This document shows positions 35,635 to 46,936 of a stretch of 64,000 nucleotides of DNA, one piece after another. This DNA comes from Neonectria sp. B-13. Lineage: Eukaryota > Ascomycota > Sordariomycetes > Hypocreales > Nectriaceae. The notes beneath the pieces are model-generated. The model saw nothing but the letters and a program-made list of their open reading frames with translations, made no database searches and had not been told where the DNA came from. The stretch covers positions 124,001 to 188,000 of the forward strand of contig NOKP01000053.1 of the NCBI GenBank assembly GCA_002682825.1, written 5' to 3'. Position numbers and translations under genes: made by a program. Position 1 is the stretch's first letter. Every line of letters starts with the position of its first letter.

Positions 35635-37829
35635 GGTGGATAGAAGAGGGAGTAAGTAGGTGAGTGGTTGAGTGAGGGTGCGGTGACGAAGTTGAGTGAG
35701 AGTGTGATGATGGAGTTGATTGGAGAGTGATTGTGGTTGCTGTGGTGGGTTTGATATCGAATCCTGCAGCCAGACCTCTCGTCTTTATAGACAATGCGAA
35801 GCTCCCGGACAGCATCATCCGCAACAAAACCGCATGCCATCCCCATCCCGAGGCCTCATGCCAAGTTCCCACCAGAGCCTCCATCTAACTAAAAGCAAAA
35901 ACCTCGTATCGTGAGCCCACTCCGTTCAGTGGACGCGTCCCAACATGCCCGACCTTGGGCCTCCCTGCCTGGGCCCAGTGTCTCCTAGCCCCATCGCCGA
36001 GCAGCTAAGAAACGACCGCGAAAGTCTGAACGTGCAAACAGCAGCGCTCGTGGAGTGGTGATGGCATCATCGAGTGCCTCCCTAGCTAGGGGAATCTCTT
36101 GGTAACCCTCCGATCGCAAGCCATAGCCACCACCAGAGCGCGCTGCCAAGGCCTTGGCCCAGATTAGCTCTCGGAACCTTGGCCTTGGTCTCTGAGACGG
36201 CACAAACACACCGTGCTGGGTTGGTAATTCTGCCAACGCGGTAGATTTTTGCCATCGGCCGAGGTAGGCTACGCTCTGCCGCTTTCGTATGCCCAGCCTG
36301 CGCCCTCGCACGCAAAATGTCCCCATTCGCAGGCCGACGCAGTGTGTGCTGGTGGAGACGTAGGTCGCGGATGTGCGAGATGCCGGAGTGGGCGGGCAGC
36401 CACCGAGACAAGCTTATTTCGAAGCTTAATCCCCCAAGAGATTTATGTCATCGTCAACGACGGCTGTGATTCGATCTCGAGTCGTTGTGGAACGGGTGAG
36501 AGCAGGTCGTGGTGGAATTGGCGCAGCTTTCCCAGGGAGTCTTGTCTTGGCAGACGTCAATCGCAGATCACGGCTGGTCCAACTTCCGGCTTGGTAAACC
36601 CCACAAGCTACCGCCAGCTATACCATCCAGACTGCTTGAGAGACGGCTGCAACAGGGCTTCGCAACGATTCGCAATTGTCCTCAGGAAACGGCCCGCCAT
36701 CGACCGAACATGCGTCGTCGTGAATGTGGAGACCAACCTCCAAAGTAGGCGATGTGTTGGCGTTTATGGAGGGGGCTTTGGATCCGGCAAGCAGAATACT
36801 CCTGTGACTCCTACTGTACATCACGACGTGAGCTCTACTTGTCCGCGGCCCGTCTACCTACCTACATACCTCCGGCAGCCAGAGACCGACCAAATCGAAC
36901 AAAAGCACCACAGATAGGATAGAGTCCCTCGGCTTAGACGGTCTGGGCACGCGAAGCCAGAATTTGGCCGGTATCTCATTCCTTACCTTTCGACGCCGCA
37001 AAAACGTTACAGAACCGCTGTTGTTCTCCAACACACCATCACCAAACGGCCAGGCTTTAGGCCCGGGTTCTTCCACCGCACCCGTCATCGTCAAGTTCAA
37101 GATCTTCGAGATCGTCACCGTCTTCACCATCTTCGTCGCCGTTTGTCGCATGGTGCCTCGAAAACCAAACATGGTCTGGCCCGGCCACCCAACGCCGGCA
37201 ATATTAAACCCATGGCACGCACATGCGTATTTGCACCTGCACCAGGCTCATGCTTCCGGTTCGACAGACTGCCATGCCCCCAAAAATGCTACGCAAATCC
37301 ACACACGTCCTACGCCCGTCTCCTCACCCAGACCACCAGCCGTATATCATAAGAAGCCTTCAGATGATTACTCGAGATACATTCTAGTTAGAGCAATCTG
37401 TCGCCTCCCATCTGGCCTCTAGGCCAAACCGTCGTCCTTCCGTCTGTCCGTCCACTCGCTGAAAGAACCACTTTTCTTGTTTTGCTGCTCGTCGTAACCA
37501 ACGCGTCCGAGGGAATCGAAAACGAAGAACGTTGCTATTCGGCAAGTCCATGACCCATTCCCCCTCGCCAGCTGTCCTCGAAGTATTACAAGGCGTCGGT
37601 TCTTCTTCAAAGTAGAGCTCGACCGCGATTCCGGAAAGACCCCGGCAGTCAGTGCCTCCAAATTTTGTTGCGCGCATAAGAAATTTGACCAAAGAATGAG
37701 TTGCAGAGAGAAAAGAAACGGGCTGAGACGAAGTCGCCGCTACCCGGAAAATGAAAGTCCGTCATTAGGGAGGGGCTCTTCGTCACTGTGCGTGGCCTCG
37801 CCCCTGTCGGCATGAACCTCGGCCCAGAT
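35635..37829. other. 2.2 kb gap between the CHRD gene and the Gbp2-like gene
   Basis: The left 250 bp are the CHRD promoter. The longest open frame (36249-36917, plus) has no recognisable family and an unlikely composition. A CTACCTACCTAC motif lies at 36854-36865. The right end is the 3' region of the RRM gene. No RNA gene was found. Confidence 0.5.
35784..35789 (-). promoter_or_regulatory. TATA box of the CHRD gene
   Basis: TATAAA reads on the minus strand 150 bp upstream of the start codon, followed by a pyrimidine-rich leader with many CACTCAAC-type repeats. The position fits a fungal core promoter. Confidence 0.5.
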
Positions 37830-40800
37830 TTACATGATCTGGTCCTGTGTTAGGCCGCCGTGAGGGTCAGTATCCATCACATCTCCTCCCGTCTGGTTCA
37901 GGTACTTGACGAAGCTCAGGTTGAGAGGACGCCCGCCATATTGGTAGCCCTGGAATTTGGCAATAGCCGTTTCAGCGGTGTCGGCTGAGTCGAAACGAAC
38001 CACACCAGTGCCTCGGGAACGGCCGCTAGGCTCGTACTGAATCTCAGCCTGCTCCACCTTGCCAATGGTGGTGAAGAGCTCGACCAAGTCGTCGTTGCTC
38101 GTAGACCAAGGAAGCTATTCAGAGTTAGACATCGAGCTGATACCAAGCGTGCGGAGTGTCTTACGTTGCGAACAAAAATAACCTCGCCTCTCTCGGTTCC
38201 GGAGGTGGCAAAGTCGGTGAAGGCGTTGGGGGGGACGGAACCAGTGGGAGGAGCCTCGAAGCCGCCAGGACCGCCGGCACTGCCGGCACCGCCGACGCCG
38301 CCGACGCCGCCAGGGGGACCTCCAACGAAGCCACCGCGTCCGAAACCGCCGCCGAAGCCACCACGACCACCGCCGAAGCCGCCACGGCCAAAGCCGCCAG
38401 GACCGCCGCCACCACCGAATCCACCTCGCATGCCGCCGCCGTATCCACCGCGACCGCCGAAGCCCATTCCAGGGCCGCTGCCGGCATATCGGTCCTCGCG
38501 AACCTCAAGGACTCGACCCTGCCAGTCGTAGCCGTTAAACTGTTGGATGGCATTGCGAGCATCGTCAGGGCTCTCGAACACGACGATTCCAGACCCCTTA
38601 GGTCGGCCGTCAGGGCCAACGTGGACATCAGCGCGAACGACGCCGCCGTTTCGAGCTACACAAAGTATTAGGAGGGCTGGGTCCCGAACACAGCCGCCTT
38701 GTAAGCGGAGGCCGACAACGTACCTGCTTGTCTGAAAAGATCCTTCAGATCCTGCCAGCCAACGTTGAAGGGGAGCTTATCACGAGTCAACAACCAGAGA
38801 TTAGTGAAACCACGAGAGGGGAGTAACAAACGTTGGCAATGTAGATCTGACGACCGCCACCGCCCGGGGGACCACCGCCGTACCCGGGGTTGAAACCGCC
38901 GGCGCCGGGCATTCCGCCGGCAAAGCCTCCACCGCGGTTACCGCCGGTGGCGCCAATGAATCGGGGTTCCGCCTCGCGATCCTAAACGTCCAGTTTAGCA
39001 TGGCGTCCACTTCCGCGTGACACTAGTGGACTACTGACCTCTCGAACGTAGACAAGACGACCCATGAGGTTCTGGTTGCTGAGCTGGGCAACAGCCTGTT
39101 GGGCTTGCTCCCGCGTAGCATATTCCACAATACTTAAGCGATGTTAGCTGTATCCAAGAGCAAGTAGATCGGAAAAGAGGAGCAACTTACCCGCATCCCT
39201 ACAATCACCCAAGGACAACGTCCCAACCCGTCAACCCAACCATCCAGAAGGCTAAGAGGGAAAAAAACCACAAAAGAAAGCCAACCAAAGACTACGCGAT
39301 GAAGCCCACCTTCGACATTCCGTTTGGAAGCAATAAAACGTCGGCAAAAATCACTTCTCCAGCTAGATGACCTTCTCGTCAGCCCCACGTCACTCCTCCA
39401 AAGTCCGCGGCATCGAAAGCCTCACCCTGTCTCATGAAGTCCTTGAGATGGTGCCACTTGACATCGTACGAAAGGTTGCCGACGTAGACCCGGCGGTCCT
39501 GTTGAGATGTCTCGCGGATGGTGGACATCATTTGTTCTCGCGCCGCAGCCCTTTCCTCGTATGATCGATGAGGAACCTGTCCAGCGAACCCTGCACTTGG
39601 TCCTCCACCGGGGGCGCCTGTGCTAGTCATGGGCGAGCGATCACGGCCTCGGCGGTAATCGTCGCGGCTGGCTGATCGGCTGCGGGGAGAATAGGAGCGG
39701 CGTCGACTTGACCGGCCAGGGCTTCTGGATCGTCGTCGAGGTGATCGGGACCTTTCGCGCTGGTAACCGTTAGCGACGGGGTGGAGAAGAGGTAATTCCA
39801 TGCCCCGGGGTCCAAGTATGAGGTGGGAGGTTCGAGGTGGGGTGAAGCAAGGTGGTAGAATGAGAGAAGGATAGCTATGAGGCAGAGAGGGTGGGGGCAA
39901 GTGCCGCGCGCTCGAACACAGTGATTCACCCTCGGACCGCAGCAGTGAATAGCCGCTCGTTGCTAGGCGTCAGGCACTTGACAGCGCGCAGCAGTAGCCA
40001 TGAGAAAGCGGGCTTGTCGCAACGGCCGGTTTCGGATGAACGGAAAACATCCAGTGTTTCCCCAGTCCTCGATGCCAGCAACCTGACATCCCGTGCGAAG
40101 CGGGGGAAGAGGCTCGGAAGCAGCCAGAAACAGCCGCAAGTGCAATCGCGCGGGGGAGGCGGCACGCACATGCCCATGCGCGGGATCAAGAGAGGGATTG
40201 CGTGGAGGTAGGTAAAGAGGAAACGAAGTCGAAAGGAGAATGGAGCTACTCACGGGTCGGTAGGTATCGCCGGAATCAGCTAGAGAGAGATGAGCGTTAG
40301 AATTGAAAACTAGGAGAAAATATCCGTGACAGACGCAACGGCAAGAGATGCGAAGGAAGAGGAAGAGTGGTTGAAATAACAGGGAGTGAGGGTAGCTACT
40401 AGGTAGACGTGGTGGAGGGGTGGCAGAGGCAGAGGGGAAGGCCGAGTGGACCTGGCGGGAAACATGCAGGTAAGGGGGTTTGATAATGCAGTGTATGGGG
40501 AAATGTGACGCGAGAGAGGCGGCCGGAAGAGGTTCTTCGGGTGTGGAATGGGGGCTCCGAGGTGCATCGAGCAAGAGGTGGTATCACATTGATTGATGAG
40601 GACACTCCAGGAGTGGGAGCGAGGGCGCAACGCAAAGGCAGGCTCGGGCTCGGTCAAGCTCAGGCTTCGGACTCGGGGTCAGAAGACTCGGGCTGAAGCT
40701 CCTCGGGGGGGCTCGCGGTCTGGCTCAGGGTGAAGCTCAGGCTGGGCCGTCTAGAGCAGCTCGGGGGGAGAGGGCAGATGGCGGGAGGAAGGTATACGGG

Positions 40801-40953
40801 CAGGCTTCGCGGCGACACGGTCCTGGACAGACGCGCGTTTGGGCCGGCGAGAAACCAGTCGCGAAGGGAATCGGCGAGCGCAAGGGAAGGCCAGGGGAGG
40901 AGGGAACGGGACACAACGACGGAGAGAGCAACCGGAGACGATGACTTACCCAT
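37830..40953 (-). CDS. GBP2: Gbp2/Hrb1-type SR-like protein with three RRMs (mRNA export and surveillance)
   Basis: Ten coding exons: 40953-40950 (ATGG only), 40279-40254, 39759-39426, 39362-39310, 39198-39191 (8 nt), 39132-39039, 38981-38832, 38775-38724, 38655-38165 and 38114-37830. They give 498 residues. The N-terminus after MADSGDTYRP is RS-rich (to about residue 45). RRM1 (about 100-175) has VYVGNLSYDV and the RNP1-like KGCGIVEYA, which is created only by including the microexon. RRM2 (about 218-297) has IYIANLPFNV and KGSGIVVFE. A Gly/Arg/Phe-rich stretch (about 300-385) is followed by RRM3 (about 398-475), with VIFVRNLPWS and RGTGVVRFD. Yeast Gbp2 and Hrb1 are THO/TREX-linked adaptors that check spliced mRNA before export. 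The first two introns are unusually long (670 and 494 nt). Confidence 0.9.
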
Positions 40954-42483
40954 GGCAGCTATGCTCTTCTACAGAAGAGAGCTTTTTGGGGGGTGGGAGG
41001 GTGTCCTTGTCGCGTGGTGAGGAACGAGCGGCTGGTCTGGATAGGCGGAGGGCAGCGTGTCCAGTGTCCACGTCGCAAAGAACGGCGGGATAACTATGGG
41101 GAGAGCAGGCAAAAACAAGCCACTGGTCCGGAGTCAGCCAGAGGATGTCGAATGTCGCATAAATGCAAGCGGGCTGCAGCACGGGCGATTCGGGTCGGGT
41201 TGCTTGGGCTTGGTCTTGGGCGCGGGCTTGGGCTTGGGGGGAAGGGGGAGGAACAACTGGGGCAGCGCAAAAGAGAGCAGATGATGGCGTCTCTTCTCGC
41301 TCTGCCTTGTCCGTCGCAAAAAGAAAAGACGCGTTGATGAGGCGGAGGGACCAGGCGACGAATGGGAGCGCCGTAAACGGGGGGGGACAACTAGGGGGGC
41401 GGCGATGCAGGCTACCCTACCCTCCGTACCTACCTACAGCGATGGTACAGTATCCGTGCGAAGTACGAAGTACGCTACCGCGATTGCAACGAATCCACGA
41501 CAACGCCGGCAGAGGGCGATGAGGGCGAGGATGGCGCTCGCTCTCAGGGGCTTGCTTGTCAAGCTGGAGCAGGGTTCCCTAACGGCCGCGGCGATTTTGC
41601 GTTGGTGCGGGCGGGCGACTGGATGGTTTGGCCAGTTAGCTGAGGTACCAGCAAGGTACGAAGTACAGCCAGTCATCATCAGCATGGAAGACTGCGCCAA
41701 GCATGGCTCGCCGAGTTTCTCTTTCTGGCCCTTGTTCATCTCCAGACAGACAGCCGCTATTGGAAACCAACGGCCGCAGGTCTCGCGGACGACGGCGACA
41801 TGAAGGGAGAGGCAACAAGCGGGCGACAGTGCCGACGCAGGCTGGCTTGCGACACTCGCGACCAAGCCACAGCGAGACATCTCCAAAGGGATGATGAGAA
41901 ATGGAGCACATCGCACAGGGCTGAATGAATGTATCAAGTAGATACGGATGTACCTACCTTGGGGGCGCGACTTTGATGTAGCTACGTACTTTAGACGCGG
42001 TACCGTATGCACTCGGCTGGTTGAGTCTAGGTATCGTCGTCCAGGATATCGATCACTGTTTGAGCAAGCTCGGCGGTGGATTCGTCGGCTTGGTGGTCAA
42101 CGGCAGTGGTGGTGGTTGTGGTGGTGGTGGTGCGGGTGCGGCCTCGAGCTTAGTGGCGTCGAGTTATCCTTGTCTCAACGAGGCAGGTACCTATAAAGGC
42201 AGGCAATTGATGCGGGAGACAATAATACCGGAACCTGCAAGTTGTTGGCACCACGATGCCAGTCAGTCACAATCACAGTCGCATCCATGTTCGATCGCGG
42301 TGATTGGGGTAATCGGACAGGGAATCCGCCCCAGGTGGATAAGGCATACAGGTACGAAGGATGGGCTTGTGAGGGGGCCGCCGGGTGAGGATAGAATGTG
42401 ACGGAGCTTACTAGCGCTTTGGTATGTACGAATACAGAACGGTACGGAGACGTCAGACTAAACCACACAGCCTCGCACGCAAA

Positions 42484-42512
42484 GCTGCTGCTGCTGCTGC
42501 TGCTGCTGCTGC
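42484..42512. repeat. (GCT)n trinucleotide microsatellite
   Basis: About 9.7 perfect copies lie in gene-free DNA. On the minus strand it would encode a serine run in a weak open frame that I do not believe is a gene. Confidence 0.9.
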
Positions 42513-45500
42513 GATATGCAGGACGGATCTTGTCTAGGACTCCGTGGGTTGTTCTGCATGAAACGGGGCACGACGATGCGGTGTTCAACAAAAAGGTAGA
42601 GGATTTCGGTGTTGTCTTTGTTAGATGTGGTGATGTTGAACATGCAAACGTTTTTTTTATGTTGGGGCCTCCATCAAGGCACACGAGGCAACCCAAGGCA
42701 ACCAAGGCAAGATCAACTACGGACACTGTGAAAGTCTTGCGAGCCTTGGGCTCCCTCTCCACCAGGGTGATACCGTGCTGTGGTGGACACCCGCACCGTG
42801 ACGTCGTCTTTCCCTACTAGGCTCCCATTCCAGGCCGCACTCACCAAGTTTACACTCGAACACTACAACAACCACATAATGCTTTGTGTTTGTACATGAC
42901 GCTCTCGGCTGCACCCATCTTTGGCACTAAGATTGGCCGTGGTCCCTCGCCTGACTGGCATATGATTCCCATGCAAGCTGTACCCAACACATTGGTCTGG
43001 CTACGTCCAAGCATGTTGACGCTTGTCATTGCCATCCGTTGGTTCCTATCCACTGACGTGCTCAGCGAGATGGATAAGGATCACATTTACCAGAAGGATC
43101 CGCAGGTCCACGGGAGGCCCAGAGCCCCTGATTCCGTCAAATAATGGACCCATCAACTGTCCATGGTGTTCTCTGGCTCTGTGCAGTTGCCAAATGCTCA
43201 ACCGTGCTGGACAGGCGCCTGGTTGACAAATGGTTCATTGCCGGATGGTCTCATTCTCGATGTCCGCAAGGATCAACTGGAACTTGGTATTTGACATCTG
43301 GGCACATCTTTCGCCTGCGTCGGCCAGCAATGCCGTGTCTCACGCAATCTCGCCAGAGAATAAGGTGCCAGGAGCTTGGAGGTCAGGTAGTTGGTTACCG
43401 TGTGGGGCGCGGCTGGATGGACCAAGGCTTGGTCAACGCCATCAAGCCGCACCAGCCAAGCTCGTTGGCGGACCACACAGACTGCAGGCCGCTCGAAGCG
43501 GCCTGACAGTGCCGACAAACCCTGTCCGCGTTGCCTCGGGGTTCACCCACCAAGTTTCCCATCGACGGAGACTAGTGCAGTTGGCAGACGAGACAGCTGA
43601 GACAGTTGACCTCGGGCACCGACAAAGGCACTCGCCAACCAGAACCTGACACCTGCGGTACCGTCAAGGATCCCTGAGACATATGGCCAACTCATTCGCA
43701 ACGGTGACCTAAGCGAGAGATGCGAAGAAGAAAGAAGCCCGTTATGCAAGGTTGAAGGCCTTACCTGGATCGCCAACTTCCCCACTAGATCTGTACCTTG
43801 AATCCACATCCGCACTTCCACAGCTCAAGCTCCCAGCATATCGTAATCACAACCTCTCTGCGGTTGCGTTCCTCGACTTGAGAGCAGAAATATTGCATCC
43901 CATCTCGCTCGGCTTCTTCCAATCATCACCATGAGCGCCTTTCCGATTCCTGTTCGGAGCTCGCGGCCCTCGGTGCGGCGGGCGGGCATGATGGGGAGAG
44001 CATCACCACGTGCTCATTATTTTCCGACTTTGCCGCCTTTGAGGGGCATCATCCCGACCTGACCCCTGTACATGGCACGCTTCTTCGGAATCACAGGCAT
44101 TAACCCATAAACCGGCGTCCGCTGCATGGCAGGGAACACTCAACACATGAGGCCGCCAAGAACCAAAGAATGACCGTACCAGAGAGCCCACACGTCCTGT
44201 CCGAAACTGCGTGTCCTGCAGGCCTTGGCTGTCATTTGCAGCTCAGACCTGGCGACGGCGGGTTTTGATTGGCGTCATTGGCTCTGCAACATGGCATCTA
44301 ACAGATTACGGATACACTACAACGGATACAACGCCATAGAGTTCGCACCGTTACACAACGTCCCAACAGCGGTTCAGCGGAAATCGTCATCCAATCGCCC
44401 TTGCTCCCAGACCCCCTCTTTAACAGTGACACTTTACACGTGTTTGGAATGCCACTCTGTGCTTCCAAACGAGGCGTATTCATCGTGGTGAACCATCAGG
44501 GGGAGTTGCCGGAAGACGAGGCCGCTCGAGAGGCGGGAGGTCCATTCGTCGAGGAAGCCGTGCATCGATGAAGCCGTACAGGCGGGGTCCAAGCCACCGC
44601 GTCCAGGTTTACCCAGACATACATAGAATGGTCAGCAGTGACGGCCTTGTCCCCTGGATAGCCGATGTGGTTGGTTGGCTCGTGAGAAAGAGGTACATCT
44701 TTCCCCGTCGGTTGATACAGTTGAGGGCGGCCAGATAAGTAGGTATCCGCAGTGCCCACATCTCTTTGGTGAGGTACTTTTCGAGACTTGGATTGGCCGG
44801 TTTGGCTTGAGTAGTAGCCAGTGGTGGGCGGACAAAGTGTCATCAAGGTACTTTGTCCGTTCATTGTGGCTAGCTGACATGAGCGGCCTTGCAGGGCTAC
44901 AGACTCACAAAATGTCGGCCTCCGGACGTGGTTGGAGAAACTAACAATGATACAACGGAAGCCGGTGCGAGTGGACTAACAAACGCGGTAGATCTGATCA
45001 TCAAGGTTGCCAGCGGATCCCACACGACCACACCATGCAGTTTACGACCAGGCGGAAGCTCCTGGCAGCAATCCATGTGGATCACTACTAGTAGTACTTA
45101 TAGCCCATCAACCCATGCCAGGGCCATACGAGGAAGGAAACATACGCCGGCGGGTAGCTTTGTCTGTGGACGAATATCGCCCCAGACCCCAGTGGGTGGA
45201 CGGTTAAATCGATGCGTGCCATGCTATGCTATGCCATGCTTCAGTGACGCCCGCCTACAAGAATATGGGGTGGGACTCTTGCGGCCGACGACGGCAAGTC
45301 GCGACGGCTAGTTAAGTTACACCACAATGCACGACCTGAGTATGGTCCCCGCCAACACGATTACGTTTCAGGAGACGGCACAGGTCGAGGGATGACGTTG
45401 AATTGCCTGGCAAGAAAGAGTGTCTTACGTGAGAGTCGTTGGTTGGTTCGACCACTGCCAATGGCACTTTGACCAAAGGTTGCAAAGGAACATGGAGGAA

Positions 45501-45832
45501 GCCACGCGCCATCTCCAAGGCAGCATTCAGAAGAGACGGACCAAGGAACAGCCCAGCCCGCATACCCGCAACACACGAAACGCGTCACAGTGACTACACA
45601 GTACGCTCTGATTGTCCGCAGGAAGCTCCTGGGTAGGATGGTTGGATAGGACGGATGTGGTCCGAGCTCCCCGGCATCGCCCCACGTCAAACCGTCGGAA
45701 GCGCGCCCGCCGGCCGCCATTGGCAAATTCGCAGCTCAAACTCCAAGACTCGGACGATCCAGGGCTCCGTCATCTCCAAAGGCCAATTGCCTCTTCTCGT
45801 TGACTTCCGTTCCCGCTCCCGACCTCTACTCC

Positions 45833-45850
45833 CGCCGCCGCCGCCGCCGC
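45833..45850. repeat. (GCC)n run in the COQ9 leader
   Basis: About six GCC units end 13 bp before the COQ9 start codon, inside the presumed 5' untranslated region. Confidence 0.8.
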
Positions 45851-45863
45851 ATTCTAATCAGCC

Positions 45864-46681
45864 ATGTCGGCGTCCGCCCGGCTCCTCCCTCGGCCGTCCG
45901 CCCTGCGTGCCCCTCGACTCGCCGCCCAGCGCCTTGCCCTCCGACCTTTCCACTCATACGACCACCCGCCGCCTCCCGGGCCCTTCGGCGCCGCTGAGAA
46001 GGCCATCCTCGCCTCCGCCTACAAGCACGTCCCCGAGCATGGCTTCTCCCAGAAAGCTCTGGGCCTGGGCGCCCGCGACGCCGGATACCTCGACATCAGC
46101 GCCAGCGTCCTCCCCGAGGGTGCCTTCAGCCTCATCAAATACCACCTGATCTCCCAGCGAGAGGCCCTGGCCGCCCGCAACGAGGAGCTCTTCAAGGGCC
46201 AGGAGCTGCCCGGAATTGCTGCCCGTGTCGAGGCGTTGACCTGGGAGCGATTGATGGGCAACAAGGAGGTCCTGGACCGGTGGCAGGAGGTAGGCGAACA
46301 ACGCACAATCATGTGAGCGAGGCCGGATTCCTAACAATACTCCGCTAGGCATTGGCCGTGATGGCCCAACCGAGCTACGTGCCCGCTTCCCTCAAGGAGC
46401 TGGCAGCCCTAGCCGACGAGATCTGGTTCCTCGCCGGAGACAAGGCCGTCGATCCCTCGTGGTACTCCAAGCGCGCCAGCCTATCCATGATCTACAGCAC
46501 CAGCGAGCTGTTCATGACCAACGACCGGTCTCCCGACTTCGTCGAGACACGACAGTTCCTCCAGCGAAGACTTGGCGAGGTCAAGTCACTCGGCGGTCTC
46601 GTTGGGTCTCTCGGCCAGTGGGCTGGTTTCACCTTCAGCGCCGGCGTCAACATCCTGAGAAGCAAAGGGGTCCGGGTTTGA
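45864..46681 (+). CDS. COQ9: Ubiquinone biosynthesis protein COQ9, mitochondrial
   Basis: Two exons, 45864-46289 and 46349-46681, give 252 residues. The N-terminus MSASARLLPRPSALRAPRLAAQRLALRPF is an Arg/Ala/Leu-rich mitochondrial presequence. The TetR-like helical COQ9 fold follows: AILASAYKHVPEHGFSQKAL, GARDAGYLDISASVLP, then ALAVMAQPSYVPASLKELAALADEIW. The C-terminal MIYSTSELFMTNDRSPDF forms part of the lipid-binding domain. Coq9 binds lipid intermediates and works with Coq7 in the CoQ synthome on the matrix side of the inner membrane. The gene is convergent with SMC6, with 255 bp between stop codons. Confidence 0.95.
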
Positions 46682-46936
46682 ATCCCGCCCTCAACCTGTT
46701 CCTGATACTGCCTGTACGATATTGTATGAGACACGTGCAACCACCGCCGACATAGAATGCCCTGGCAAGCGCCGACATAATACCAAGTCCTTCCATACAC
46801 TCCCCGTCCCAAGTGCCGTTGTTTTTCGAAACTCCAATAGCCCTTACCCCTGTGTTGACACCCAAGCGCCGCGCCAATGTTGCAATAGCAAACAACTCCT
46901 AGCATCCACGTCTTGTCTATTTCTACACATAACCTC

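Larger units (their letters stand above)
40954..45863. other. 4.9 kb stretch without a recognisable gene
   Basis: This is the largest gene-free interval in the window. Its left part is the promoter of the Gbp2-like gene (G-rich on plus, with repeated CTTGGG near 41205-41240). Its right part is the promoter and leader of COQ9. In between, all open frames are short or of unlikely composition; the longest carry no motif I know. It contains a (GCT)n run, TACCTACC motifs (41427-41438 and 41951-41958) and GTACGAAGTAC copies (around 41463 and 41655). No tRNA, transposon protein or terminal repeat was found. Confidence 0.5.

Noticed and set aside
36249..36917. 222-codon open frame in the CHRD-RRM gap
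   Set aside because: Its composition is Cys/Arg/Ser-heavy and no motif, signal peptide or family resemblance is seen. Chance open frames of this size are common at this GC content.
37081..37145. Acidic minus-strand peptide (GEDGDDLEDLEL-like) in the gap
   Set aside because: It looked like a protein C-terminus, but no upstream exon with family similarity can be joined to it and no splice acceptor is convincing.
42175..42762. 195-codon minus-strand frame containing a Ser run
   Set aside because: The Ser run comes from the (GCT)n microsatellite; the rest has no recognisable domain and no convincing start context.
46666..46681. B-box-like GGTTTGAATCC at the end of COQ9
   Set aside because: It overlaps the COQ9 stop codon, lacks the canonical C, and no tRNA arms can be drawn around it.
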